64,000 bases of DNA. It comes from Streptomyces lanatus. GTDB taxonomy: Bacteria; Actinomycetota; Actinomycetes; Streptomycetales; Streptomycetaceae. Within the stretch, counting starts at the first letter, position 1, and each line of letters starts with the position of its first letter. Below, piece by piece: positions 1 to 8,300 of this stretch. The stretch is from contig NZ_BNBM01000022.1 of NCBI RefSeq assembly GCF_014655715.1, positions 62,001 through 126,000 of the forward strand, in the 5' to 3' direction. Below the pieces are notes generated by a model, which worked only from the letters and a program-made list of their open reading frames with translations, made no database searches and had not been told where the DNA came from. Position numbers and translations under genes: made by a program.

Positions 1-902
1 TTGTCCAGGCGGGAGGTGAGGGTGCCGCCGAGGCAGTAGGTGCCGAGCACCTGCGCGGGCCACACGCGGTCGTGCCGGTCGGCTCCGACACGGCCGATCA
101 GCAGCTGCGTCTGGACGGCGCCGGGGCGGTCGACGATGACGACGCGTCCGGTGTCGTCCGCGGTGACCGGCGGGACGGGGCGCGGCTCGCCCGAGGTGCC
201 GGTCCAGGCGCCCAGGGTGTCGCCGAGCAGGGCGTCGAGGTCGACGCCGGTGAGGTCGCCGACGACCACGGCGGTGGAGGTGGCGGGGCGTGCGTACCGC
301 TCGTAGAAGGCGCGTACGGCCTTGGAGTCGATGCCTTCGACGGTGTCCTCGGTGCCCTGGCGCGGGCGGGACATGCGCGAGGTCGCCGGGAACAGCTCCT
401 TGGAGAGCTCCTTGGCGGCGCGCCGCCCGGGGTTGGCCAGCTCGTGCGGGATCTCGTCGAGGCGGTTGCGCACCAGGCGCTCCACCTCGGCGTCGTCGAA
501 CGCGGGTGCCCTGAGGGCGTCGGCGAGCAGGCCGAGCGCCTTGGGCAGGCGGGAGACGGGCACCTCCAGGCTGACCCGGACGCCGGAGTGGTCGGCGTAG
601 GCGTCGAGGGTGGCGCCGCAGCGCTCCAGCTCGGCGGCGAACTCCTCGGCGGTGTGCTGGTCGGTGCCCTCGGACAGGGCGCGCGCCATGATCGTGGCGA
701 TGCCGTCCAGGCCCTTCGGCTCGGCGTCCAGGGGCGTGTCCAGGAGTACCTCGACGGCGATGACCTGCTGGCCGGGGCGGTGGCAGCGCAGGACGGTGAG
801 GCCGTTGTCCAGCTTGCCGCGCTCGGGTGCCGGGAACGCCCAGGGCCGGGCGGCGCCCGCCTGGGGCTGCGGGTGGAACTCCATGCTGGCGAGCTCGGTC
901 AC
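1..902 (-). CDS. M16 family peptidase, non-catalytic-type subunit (3' end outside window)
   Basis: An insulinase/M16-fold protein that probably pairs with the catalytic M16 subunit encoded just upstream, as in two-subunit processing peptidases. About 300 residues are visible; the C-terminus lies beyond the left edge. The region that would carry the zinc motif HxxEH reads IMARALSEGTDQ, so the catalytic residues are absent, while M16-like stretches such as FYERYARPATSTAVVVGDL remain. The chosen GTG start at 902 overlaps the TGA of the upstream gene (GTGA, 899-902), which implies translational coupling; an in-frame ATG at 884 is the alternative. Substrate unknown. Confidence 0.85.
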   Translation of the reverse strand, partial: MTELASMEFHPQPQAGAARPWAFPAPERGKLDNGLTVLRCHRPGQQVIAVEVLLDTPLDAEPKGLDGIATIMARALSEGTDQHTAEEFAAELERCGATLDAYADHSGVRVSLEVPVSRLPKALGLLADALRAPAFDDAEVERLVRNRLDEIPHELANPGRRAAKELSKELFPATSRMSRPRQGTEDTVEGIDSKAVRAFYERYARPATSTAVVVGDLTGVDLDALLGDTLGAWTGTSGEPRPVPPVTADDTGRVVIVDRPGAVQTQLLIGRVGADRHDRVWPAQVLGTYCLGGTLTSRLD

Positions 903-2254
903 TGGGCCGACTCCTCGTTCTCGTCGGTGCTGGCGGCTTCCAGGTCCTCGTCCTCGTCGGCGGTCGGCTCGTACACGAGCACCGCGCGGTTGTCGGGACG
1001 CAGCCGGGCCTGGGCGACCGCCTTGACCTCCTCGGCGGTGACGTCGAGGACGCGCTCGACCGCGGTGAACGCGAGCTGCGGGTCGCCGAACAGCACGGCG
1101 TACCTGCACAGTTCGTCGGCGCGGCCCGCGACGGTGCCGAGCCGGTCCAGCCACTCGCGCTCCAGCTGGGCCTGCGCGCGCTCCATCTCCTCGGCGGTGG
1201 GGCCTTCCTCAGCGAACCGCGCGAGCTCCTCGTCCACGGCCGACTCGATGACGGGCACCTCGACGTCGCCGGAGGTCTTCACGTCCAGCCAGCCCAGGGA
1301 GGGCGCACCGGCCAGGCGCAGCAGGCCGAACCCGGCCGCCACGGCCGTACGGTCGCGTCGCACGAGGCGGTTGTAGAGACGGGAGGACTCGCCGCCGCCG
1401 AGGACGGTCAGCGCCAGGTCGGCGGCGTCGCACTCGCGCGTGCCGTCCTTCGGGAGGCGGTAGGCGGCCATCAACGCGCGCGCGGGGACGTTGTCCTCGA
1501 CGACCTCGCGCAGCTGCTCGCCGATCACGTCGGGCAGCGAGCCGTCGCGCGGCTCGGGCTTGCCGTCGTGGCCCGGGATGGTGCCGAAGTACTTCTCGAC
1601 CCAGGCGAGCGTCTGCTCCGGGTCGATGTCGCCGACGATGGACAGCACGGCGTTGTTGGGCGCGTAGTAGGTGCGGAAGAACGCGCGGGCGTCCTCCAGG
1701 CTGGCCGCGTCCAGGTCGGCCATCGAGCCGATCGGCGTGTGGTGGTACGGGTGACCGTCCGGGTACGACAGGGCGGTCAGCTTCTCGAAGGCCGTGCCGT
1801 AGGGCACGTTGTCGTAGCGCTGGCGGCGTTCGTTCTTGACGACGTCCCGCTGGTTCTCCAGGCCCTCCTCGTCGAGCGCCACCAGGAGGCTGCCCATGCG
1901 GTCGGCCTCCAGCCAGAGCGCGAGCTCCAGCTGGTGGGCGGGCATGGTCTCGAAGTAGTTGGTGCGCTCGAAGCTGGTGGTGCCGTTCGGCGAGCCGCCG
2001 GCGCCCTGGACGAGCTCGAAGTGTCCCGTGCCCTTCACGCTGCTCGAACCCTGGAACATCAGGTGCTCGAAGAGGTGGGCGAGTCCGGTACGGCCCTTGA
2101 CCTCGTGGCGGGAGCCGACGTCGTACCAGAGACAGACCGCGGCGACCGGCGTGAGGTGGTCCTCGGAGAGCACCACGCGCAGGCCGTTGGCCAGGCGGTG
2201 CTCCGTCGCGGTGAGGCCGCCGGATTGTGCCTCCGGTGTGGCCGTGTGACCCAT
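899..2254 (-). CDS. M16 family zinc peptidase, catalytic subunit
   Basis: Zinc metallopeptidase of the insulinase/mitochondrial-processing family, 451 aa. The inverted zinc motif HLFEH lies at residues 60-64, and the downstream glutamate ligand is probably Glu142 in VVKNERRQRYDN, close to the family spacing. The ATG at 2254 is preceded by GGAAGGA at a good distance; the frame stays open far upstream but without M16 sequence. It overlaps the next gene by 4 bp, so the two are probably made together as a catalytic/non-catalytic pair. In Streptomyces such pairs are core genes of unknown substrate. No signal peptide is visible, so it is probably cytoplasmic. Confidence 0.92.
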   Translation of the reverse strand: MGHTATPEAQSGGLTATEHRLANGLRVVLSEDHLTPVAAVCLWYDVGSRHEVKGRTGLAHLFEHLMFQGSSSVKGTGHFELVQGAGGSPNGTTSFERTNYFETMPAHQLELALWLEADRMGSLLVALDEEGLENQRDVVKNERRQRYDNVPYGTAFEKLTALSYPDGHPYHHTPIGSMADLDAASLEDARAFFRTYYAPNNAVLSIVGDIDPEQTLAWVEKYFGTIPGHDGKPEPRDGSLPDVIGEQLREVVEDNVPARALMAAYRLPKDGTRECDAADLALTVLGGGESSRLYNRLVRRDRTAVAAGFGLLRLAGAPSLGWLDVKTSGDVEVPVIESAVDEELARFAEEGPTAEEMERAQAQLEREWLDRLGTVAGRADELCRYAVLFGDPQLAFTAVERVLDVTAEEVKAVAQARLRPDNRAVLVYEPTADEDEDLEAASTDENEESAQ

Positions 2255-2878
2255 GGGCAAGGTGTCCTTCCGGTCGCGTGCGCTGCGTTGTGCCGAGCAG
2301 TTCGGCTTCAGTTCCTGCCACTGTATGCAGCGTCCGGAGGGTCGGCGAAGTTCCCGGTCGGAACAGGTCGGGTGGAGGGTGGGGGACGTGGGCCGGGTCG
2401 GCTCGTCGTACCGCGCCTCTTGCCGCGTTTCGGGGCGGTCCTGTGTCGCGCCGGGGCCGGTGCCACTCGCTCGGGTCGGGCCGCGCCCGCCGTGTGGCCT
2501 GCGGCATCGGCACGGCGGGCCGGTCGACCGAGGAGCACACGCGCGTGCCGGGTCGTGTGACTCGCGGAAGCCATCCACGCCGGGTTCCGCCCGCGGCCTT
2601 CGCACGGCTGCCCGTCGATCACTCCGGCGAGTGAACGCTCTCGTGGCGCTGGCTTGCCGCGGGGCCGGGTAGGTTGCCCCTCCGTCGGCAAGCACCCTGT
2701 CGTCCGAGGCCGTTGGTGCCCGATCGCACCCTCGGTCGCAGGTGGGACCGGGCATCGGCGACACTTCTCACGCGCCGGGCGGGGGCCCAACATCGGGTCC
2801 TGGTCGGTGGTTGTCAGTGCCGCGGTCCACAATGGTCCGCGTCAGATCCGTCCACGCCTCAGTAAGGAGCCGGCAGCG
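2255..2878. other. Intergenic region between divergent M16 peptidase operon and parC
   Basis: A 624-bp divergent promoter region. Open frames crossing it are shadows with no recognisable protein. The parC Shine-Dalgarno AAGGAG lies about 10 bp before its start. No convincing -35/-10 pair, operator or hairpin was found, although promoters for both directions must lie here. Confidence 0.5.
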
Positions 2879-5335
2879 ATGGCCCGCCGCAGCACGAAGA
2901 CCCCGCCGCCCGACGACTCGTACGAGGAGAAGATCCTCGACATCGACGTCGTCGACGAGATGCAGGGCTCCTTCCTCGAGTACGCGTACTCGGTCATCTA
3001 CTCCCGCGCGCTGCCGGACGCCCGCGACGGCCTCAAGCCGGTGCATCGGCGCATCGTCTACCAGATGAACGAGATGGGTCTGCGCCCCGACCGCGGCTAT
3101 GTGAAGTGCGCCCGTGTCGTCGGCGAGGTCATGGGTAAGTTGCACCCGCACGGCGACGCGTCGATCTACGACGCCCTGGTGCGCATGGCCCAGCCCTTCT
3201 CGATGCGCGTCCCGCTGGTCGACGGCCACGGCAACTTCGGCTCGCTGGGCAACGACGACCCGCCGGCCGCCATGCGATACACCGAGTGCCGCCAGGCCCA
3301 GGCCACCAGCCTGATGACCGAGTCCATCGAAGAGGACACGGTCGACTTCACCCCCAACTACGACGGCCAGGAACAGGAGCCGGTGGCGCTGCCCGCCGCC
3401 TTCCCGAACCTCCTGGTCAACGGCGCCTCCGGGATCGCCGTCGGCATGGCCACCAACATGCCGCCGCACAACCTCGGCGAGGTCATCGCGGCCGCCCGCC
3501 ATCTGATCCGCTATCCGAACGCGGATCTGGACACCTTGATGAAGTACGTCCCGGGCCCCGACCTGCCCACCGGCGGCCGGATCGTCGGCCTCTCGGGCGT
3601 CCGGGACGCGTACGAGTCGGGCCGCGGCACCTTCAAGATCCGCGCCACGGTCGAGATCGAGACCGTGACCGCCCGCCGCAAGGGCCTGATCGTCACCGAG
3701 CTGCCCTTCACGGTCGGCCCGGAGAAGGTCATCGCCAAGATCAAGGACCTGGTCGGCTCGAAGAAGCTCCAGGGCATCGCCGACGTCAAGGACCTCACCG
3801 ACCGCGAGCACGGCCTGCGTCTGGTCATCGAGATCAAGAACGGCTTCGTGCCGGAGGCGGTCCTGGAGCAGCTGTACAAGCTGACGCCGATGGAGGAGTC
3901 CTTCGGCATCAACAATGTGGCGCTGGTCGACGGCCAGCCCCTCACCCTGGGCCTCAAGGAGCTCCTGGAGGTCTATCTCGACCACCGCTTCGAGGTCGTC
4001 CGGCGCCGCAGCGAGTTCCGCCGCGGCAAGCGCCGCGACCGCCTCCACCTGGTCGAGGGCCTGCTGACGGCGCTCGTCGACATCGACGAGGTCATCCGCC
4101 TCATCCGCTCCAGCGACAACAGCGCACAGGCAAAGGAGCGCCTGATGGAGCGCTTCTCCCTGTCCGAGATCCAGACCCAGTACATCCTCGACACGCCGCT
4201 GCGCCGTCTCACCAAGTACGACCGCATCGAGCTGGAGGCGGAGAAGGAGCGGCTCAACGCGGAGATCGCCGAGCTGACCCGGATCCTCGACTCGGACGCC
4301 GAGCTGCGCAAGCTGGTCTCCGCGGAACTGGCCGCGGTGGCCAAGAAGTTCGGCACCGAGCGGCGTACGGTCCTGCTGGAGGCGGCCGGCGCCCCGGTCT
4401 CCGCCGTACCGCTCCAGGTGGCCGACGACCCGTGCCGGGTGCTGCTGTCCTCGACGGATCTGCTGGCCCGTACGGCCAACGGCGATCCCTTCGCGGAGGA
4501 CGGCGACGCGAAGCGCTCCAAGCACGATGTGATCGTCTCGGCGGTACCGGCCACGGCGCGCGGCGAGGTGGGCGCGGTGACGTCCACGGGCCGGCTGCTG
4601 CGGATCAACGTCGTCGATCTGCCGACGCTGCCGGAGACGGCGTCGAGACCGAACCTCGCGGGCGGCGCGCCCCTGTCGGAGTTCGTCTCCCTGGAGGACG
4701 GCGAGACGGTGGTCTGTCTGACGACCCTCGACGAGTCCTCCCCGGGCCTCGCCCTCGGCACCGCACAGGGCGTCGTCAAGCGTGTCGTACCCGACTATCC
4801 GTCCAACAAGGAGGAGTTGGAGGTCATCACGCTGAAGGAGGGCGACCGGATCGTCGGCGCGGTCGATCTGCGCACCGGTGAGGAGGACCTGGTCTTCATC
4901 ACGGACGACGCCCAGCTGCTGCGCTACCAGGCCGCGCAGGTCCGCCCGCAGGGCCGCGCCGCGGGCGGCATGGCGGGCATCAAGCTCACCGAGGGCGCGA
5001 AGGTGATCTCCTTCACAGCGGTGGACCCGGCTGCCGACGCGATGGTGTTCACCGTCGCGGGCTCGCGCGGCACGCTGGACGACTCGGTCCAGACGACGGC
5101 CAAGCTGACCCCGTTCGACCAGTACCCGCGCAAGGGCCGCGCCACGGGCGGTGTGCGCTGCCAGCGGTTCCTGAAGGGCGAGGACTGTCTGTCCCTGGCC
5201 TGGGCGGGCGCCGTCCCGGCGAGGGCCGCGCAGAAGAACGGCACCCCGGCCGAACTCCCGGAGGTCGACCCGCGCCGCGACGGCTCGGGTGTGTCACTGG
5301 CGAAGACGGTGTCGGTGGTGGCCGGCCCGTTCTAG
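2879..5335 (+). CDS. parC: DNA topoisomerase IV subunit A
   Basis: Breakage-reunion subunit of the second type IIA topoisomerase, which decatenates daughter chromosomes; 818 aa. The catalytic tyrosine is Tyr134 in AAMRYTECR, and the winged-helix/quinolone region HPHGDASIYDALVRMAQPF is at about residues 89-107. The second half carries the coiled coil and a beta-pinwheel-like C-terminal domain. ParC rather than GyrA is favoured because parE, encoding the partner, lies about 9 kb away in the same window. The residue aligned with Ser83 of E. coli GyrA is Ala94; Asp98 is kept. Start ATG 2879 follows AAGGAG. Its stop overlaps that of the convergent GTPase gene. Confidence 0.96.
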   Translation: MARRSTKTPPPDDSYEEKILDIDVVDEMQGSFLEYAYSVIYSRALPDARDGLKPVHRRIVYQMNEMGLRPDRGYVKCARVVGEVMGKLHPHGDASIYDALVRMAQPFSMRVPLVDGHGNFGSLGNDDPPAAMRYTECRQAQATSLMTESIEEDTVDFTPNYDGQEQEPVALPAAFPNLLVNGASGIAVGMATNMPPHNLGEVIAAARHLIRYPNADLDTLMKYVPGPDLPTGGRIVGLSGVRDAYESGRGTFKIRATVEIETVTARRKGLIVTELPFTVGPEKVIAKIKDLVGSKKLQGIADVKDLTDREHGLRLVIEIKNGFVPEAVLEQLYKLTPMEESFGINNVALVDGQPLTLGLKELLEVYLDHRFEVVRRRSEFRRGKRRDRLHLVEGLLTALVDIDEVIRLIRSSDNSAQAKERLMERFSLSEIQTQYILDTPLRRLTKYDRIELEAEKERLNAEIAELTRILDSDAELRKLVSAELAAVAKKFGTERRTVLLEAAGAPVSAVPLQVADDPCRVLLSSTDLLARTANGDPFAEDGDAKRSKHDVIVSAVPATARGEVGAVTSTGRLLRINVVDLPTLPETASRPNLAGGAPLSEFVSLEDGETVVCLTTLDESSPGLALGTAQGVVKRVVPDYPSNKEELEVITLKEGDRIVGAVDLRTGEEDLVFITDDAQLLRYQAAQVRPQGRAAGGMAGIKLTEGAKVISFTAVDPAADAMVFTVAGSRGTLDDSVQTTAKLTPFDQYPRKGRATGGVRCQRFLKGEDCLSLAWAGAVPARAAQKNGTPAELPEVDPRRDGSGVSLAKTVSVVAGPF

Positions 5336-6387
5336 GCCTCCTGGACGACCCCGTCCTCCGGATCCTGTACGTAGCGCATAACGCCCCACATGCCATGCTC
5401 GTCGGCGTGTGGGGCGTCGCTCTTGCACGCCTCCAGCTCCTTGGCCAGCGCGGCGGCGTCGATGCCGGAGCCGATGAGGACGAGCTGCGTGAGGCGAGGG
5501 CCGGCGGCTGGCCACGGCTCCGGGTAGAAGCGCAGGAACGGCCCGACGGCGTGCACGGCGTAACGGTTCGCGGTGTCGTACGGGCCGAAGTCGACGTAGC
5601 CCTTGATCCGGTACAGCCCCTCCGGCCTGCTGTCCAGGAACCCCATCAGCCGCCGTGGGTCGAGAGCGACCTCGGAAGCGAAGGACAGGCTGTCGTAGGC
5701 CGTGTGCAGATGGCCGGAGTGGTCCTCGTGGTGCTCGTGCAGGTCGTCGAAGGACAACTGCCCCATGCGCTCCGCACTCGGACGGCAGTCGAACAGGAAT
5801 TCGGGGTCGATACGACCGTAGGTGGCGGGGACGACGGCGGCGCGATCGGCGAGCCCGCGCACCAGCCCGAGGACGCGCTCGGCGTCCGCCGTCCGGTCGA
5901 GCTTGTTGACCACGACGAGGTCGGCGAGGGCCAGATGCCGGTCGATCTCGGGGTGCTTGGCGCGCGTGTCGTCGAACTCGGCGGCGTCGACGACCTCGAC
6001 GAGACCGCCGTAGACGATGCCCGGATGCTCGCTGGCGAGCAGCATGCGCACGAGCTCCTCGGGTTCGGCGAGCCCGCTGGCCTCGATGACGATGACGTCG
6101 ATGCCGGCGGACGGGCGGGCGAGCCGCTCCAGATAGACATCCAGCTCGCTCGCGTCGACCGCGCAGCACAGACAGCCGTTGCCGAGGGAGACGGTGGAGT
6201 CGCCGAGTGCGCCGGCGACGGCCATGGCGTCGATCTCGATGGCGCCGAAGTCGTTGACGATGGCACCGATACGGGTGCCTCCGCCGCGGTGGAGGAGGTG
6301 GTTGAGCAGAGTCGTCTTGCCGGAACCGAGGAATCCGGCGAGAACGACGACCGGAATCTGCTGCGGACCGGGGTTCGGCTGGCTCAA
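5332..6387 (-). CDS. COG0523/CobW-family metal-handling GTPase
   Basis: G3E-class GTPase that probably inserts or delivers a metal, most often zinc in this family, to client proteins. Visible features are the P-loop GFLGSGKTT (residues 18-26), the metal-binding GCLCC motif (71-75), ASGLAEPEE, an NKLD base-recognition motif and a His-rich loop DLHEHHEDHSGHLH. A CobW C-terminal domain follows. The start chosen is TTG 6387, with AAAGG about 7 bp upstream and the family start just before the P-loop; the open frame continues to 6534. The last 4 bp overlap the end of parC on the other strand. No clear Zur box was found upstream. Length 351 aa. Confidence 0.88.
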   Translation of the reverse strand: MSQPNPGPQQIPVVVLAGFLGSGKTTLLNHLLHRGGGTRIGAIVNDFGAIEIDAMAVAGALGDSTVSLGNGCLCCAVDASELDVYLERLARPSAGIDVIVIEASGLAEPEELVRMLLASEHPGIVYGGLVEVVDAAEFDDTRAKHPEIDRHLALADLVVVNKLDRTADAERVLGLVRGLADRAAVVPATYGRIDPEFLFDCRPSAERMGQLSFDDLHEHHEDHSGHLHTAYDSLSFASEVALDPRRLMGFLDSRPEGLYRIKGYVDFGPYDTANRYAVHAVGPFLRFYPEPWPAAGPRLTQLVLIGSGIDAAALAKELEACKSDAPHADEHGMWGVMRYVQDPEDGVVQEA

Positions 6388-6723
6388 CGTGCGACCTTTC
6401 TCACGCCGACGGGTGCACCGGCTCGCAGCTCGGCGCACATGCGAGGAATTGAATGCCGCCCCAGGATACGAGCCGGAAGAATCACCGCGAAGTGAACGAT
6501 TGTTAGCAGCACTTGCCGGGCAGACGTTGGGCAAGGCGCTGGAGCGTGCGACCCTCGCTTCCCTCCGTGCGCCTCCTCTCCGCCTCCCCGCCGATCAGAG
6601 CCGCTCGGCACTCTGGGAGACGGCAAGCGCCGCCCACCGCTCGCCGGTCCCCTCCAGTCGACCCGCATCCAGTCGACCCGCACCCCGACGACCGGCGGAC
6701 GGCCGCCTGATTCGGGGGTTGAC
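6388..6723. other. Intergenic region between divergent GTPase and DUF6082 genes
   Basis: 336 bp that must contain promoters for both divergent genes. The part next to the GTPase gene (about 6430-6500) is AT-richer than its surroundings, as expected of a promoter. No metalloregulator palindrome could be fitted with confidence, and no gene is supported. Confidence 0.4.
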
Positions 6724-7284
6724 ATGGCCACACGGAGGACTGGGATACGAGGGCTGGGCACAGCCGTGGCCGCGGGCTTGGGCCTGGTGACAGGAGCCCT
6801 GGCCGGCCTGTCCGCGCAACGCCGTGCCCTGGACTCGCTGCGCATCCGCCTGGAGCACCTGGAAGAACAGGTGGCGCACACCCATCACCACAGCAACCTG
6901 GCCAACCAGCAGCATCTGCACTGGGAACTGCTGAGCAAGGCGATCGACAGCCCCGAGCTGGCGGAGGTCCTGGACATCTTCGAGGTGCCGGCGTCACCGC
7001 AGAAACGACGCCAGTACCTGTTCGCCAATGCCCTGTACACCAATCTGCTGTTCTACTACCGCATCGGAAATCTGAGCCGCGAGGAGTTCTTCGGGCGCGT
7101 GAGGGGGCTGCTGCAGAACCCCGTCGTCAAGGAGTACTGGTTCGCGACCCAGGGCCAGCGGGCCACGCTTCCCGAGGACTCGGACGAGGCGGAACTGGGC
7201 CGCCTGGTCGACGATCTGCTCCGTCAACTCGATGACGCGGACGGCGAGGAGTGGTGGGTGGTCGGAGAGCCGCCGGTCGACTGA
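6724..7284 (+). CDS. DUF6082-like membrane-anchored protein
   Basis: A 186-aa protein resembling the Streptomyces DUF6082 family, of unknown function. It has one N-terminal hydrophobic segment (about residues 10-28, GLGTAVAAGLGLVTGALAGL), then a short coiled-coil-like stretch (LDSLRIRLEHLEEQVAH) with a His cluster, and a helical domain containing WELLSKAID, RRQYLFANALYTNLLFYYRIG and VKEYWFATQ. The tail is acidic and ends in EEWWVVGEPPVD. The ATG follows a G-rich stretch. It begins a patch of small lineage-specific genes (6.7-8.2 kb) lying between conserved core genes. The topology suggests a cytoplasmic domain held at the membrane. Confidence 0.75.
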   Translation: MATRRTGIRGLGTAVAAGLGLVTGALAGLSAQRRALDSLRIRLEHLEEQVAHTHHHSNLANQQHLHWELLSKAIDSPELAEVLDIFEVPASPQKRRQYLFANALYTNLLFYYRIGNLSREEFFGRVRGLLQNPVVKEYWFATQGQRATLPEDSDEAELGRLVDDLLRQLDDADGEEWWVVGEPPVD

Positions 7285-7364
7285 GCGGCCGTTTCCGGCG
7301 GCGGACTGCTGACCTGCGGGAACGGGGCGTCTGCCTGGAGGACGTCTGGATTCGCTGACATAGC

Positions 7365-7772
7365 GTGCTTCTCTGCCAAGCCCACTACAAGGTGAAACAC
7401 GCGTGCGTCTCATGCTGTGTCGGCTTAAAGCAGCATGCGGATCTGCTGTGGGAGCACCCGTGCCCAAACTGTGCTGTGCCCCTCATGTGTGCCGGTCGTG
7501 CCTTCGCTCCGCCGCCCAGGGGTGAGGTGCGCGGGCGGTGTGTGAACGTCTCCGGCAGCCGCGGCAAGGCGGGCGCGGAGAAATCACACCGGCGGGCGAT
7601 AACGAACCAGTTAAGTGCCCAGTTGTCCCAGACGCCACTGGGGTTGACTCTCGCACGATCGCGTAGAGCGACTCCACAAGAGCGCCACTCACGCCGCCGG
7701 ATGACGAGTGCACCCCACAGGGCAGCCTCCACCCCGCAGCCGTCGCGCGCGCCAGTTCTTCTTCAGTCGTGA
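7365..7772 (+). pseudogene. Probable decayed or variant small zinc-ribbon protein gene with a TTA codon
   Basis: The first about 55 codons look like a family of small Streptomyces zinc-ribbon proteins: HYKVKHACVSCCVGLKQ, then HPCPNCAVPL and CAGRAFAPPPRGEVRG, giving CxxC...CxxC ligands and the recurrent AFAPPPR block. After this the sequence no longer resembles the family and runs through basic, low-quality code to 7772. Neither other forward frame restores the expected continuation. There is no clear ribosome site before the GTG at 7365; an in-frame GTG at 7392 is possible. A TTA codon at 7425-7427 would make translation depend on the bldA leucyl-tRNA. Probably a truncated relic, though a short functional form cannot be excluded. 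Confidence 0.4.
7411..7437. repeat. 7-bp inverted repeat CATGCTG-N13-CAGCATG
   Basis: Perfect 7-bp arms at 7411-7417 and 7431-7437 with a 13-nt loop, lying inside the zinc-ribbon-like frame and surrounding its TTA codon. It may be chance, a hairpin, or a relic operator. Confidence 0.35.
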
Positions 7773-7789
7773 ATCAGAGGTAAGCAACA

Positions 7790-8029
7790 GTGAGTCAGAT
7801 CATCCGTCGGATCGGCGTCCCCCCAAGTCACCGGGGGAGCACAGGAGGAGGCAATTGCCCTGACATCTTCGAGCTGGCCGACGGTAATTTCGCGGTCATC
7901 GGCACGGACGCCACGGACTCGCTGGACCCGGACCTCCCCTCCGACGCCTCGCGCGCCGACTACGAGCGCATCGTGGTCATCACACGCGAGACGCTGATCC
8001 GCGCCAAGGCGGACATTCCCGATGCGTAG
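7790..8029 (+). CDS. Small conserved-looking protein of unknown function
   Basis: A 79-aa protein starting at GTG 7790 with AGAGG 8 bp upstream. The sequence (IRRIGVPPSHRGSTGGGNCPDIFELADGNFAVIGTDATDSL) and the end (DYERIVVITRETLIRAKADI) look like a compact alpha/beta fold with real codon bias; there is no membrane segment or signal peptide. I do not recognise a family function, although similar small proteins of Streptomyces share the GNCPDIFEL.DG.FAVIG pattern (from memory). It is followed 8 bp later by a 44-codon membrane microgene whose ribosome site overlaps this stop, so the two probably form a mini-operon. Confidence 0.75.
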   Translation: MSQIIRRIGVPPSHRGSTGGGNCPDIFELADGNFAVIGTDATDSLDPDLPSDASRADYERIVVITRETLIRAKADIPDA

Positions 8030-8037
8030 GTGACGTC

Positions 8038-8172
8038 ATGGATCAGGTCGGTTCCACGGCGCTCATCGGTGCGATGAGCGGCTTCGTGGCCACTGTCACG
8101 TCAGTCGTGGTGGCGGGGACCGTGTCACGGCAGGGCCGACAGCCCCGGGCCCCACATCCACTGGCGCGCTGA
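8038..8172 (+). CDS. 44-aa single-span membrane microprotein
   Basis: ATG 8038 is preceded by AGGTGA, which overlaps the TAG of the upstream 79-aa gene, a typical arrangement of coupled genes. The product begins MDQVGSTALIGAMSG, continues with a hydrophobic stretch (FVATVTSVVVAGTV) and ends in a basic Pro/Arg tail, so it should be a one-pass membrane peptide. Too short for a family call. A hairpin follows 16 bp after its stop, which supports it as the last gene of the unit. Confidence 0.5.
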   Translation: MDQVGSTALIGAMSGFVATVTSVVVAGTVSRQGRQPRAPHPLAR

Positions 8173-8187
8173 CGAGGGCACCTCATG

Positions 8188-8214
8188 GGTCCGGCACCGC
8201 CCCGGTGCCGGACC
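8188..8214 (+). terminator. Hairpin after the small-gene operon
   Basis: Perfect 11-bp stem GGTCCGGCACC / GGTGCCGGACC with a 5-nt loop, starting 16 bp after the 44-aa gene. There is no T-run, as is common in Streptomyces. It separates the small genes from the iron-box gene. Confidence 0.7.
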
Positions 8215-8281
8215 ACAGGCATTTTCCGGGGTGCACCGGGAAGCGGCACCACGCCCCCTCGGCAAGTCACCCCGACTCAAG

Positions 8282-8300
8282 TCAGGTTAGGCTCACCTCT
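8282..8300 (+). promoter_or_regulatory. Iron box (DmdR/IdeR-type operator) touching the start codon
   Basis: TCAGGTTAGGCTCACCTCT matches the actinobacterial iron-box consensus TTAGGTTAGGCTCACCTAA at 16 of 19 positions. It ends at the base before the GTG start. TAGGCT (8288-8293) inside it is a good -10 hexamer placed 7 bp before the GTG, which suggests a leaderless mRNA repressed by Fe(II)-loaded DmdR directly on the -10. Confidence 0.8.

Noticed and set aside
2255..2764. N-terminal extension of the M16 peptidase along the open frame to 2764
   Set aside because: The added residues are Arg/Pro/Thr-rich without M16 similarity, and the ATG at 2254 has a good ribosome site.
6388..6500. Zur box before the metal GTPase gene
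   Set aside because: No stretch matched the palindromic TGAAAATGATTTTCA-type consensus well enough.
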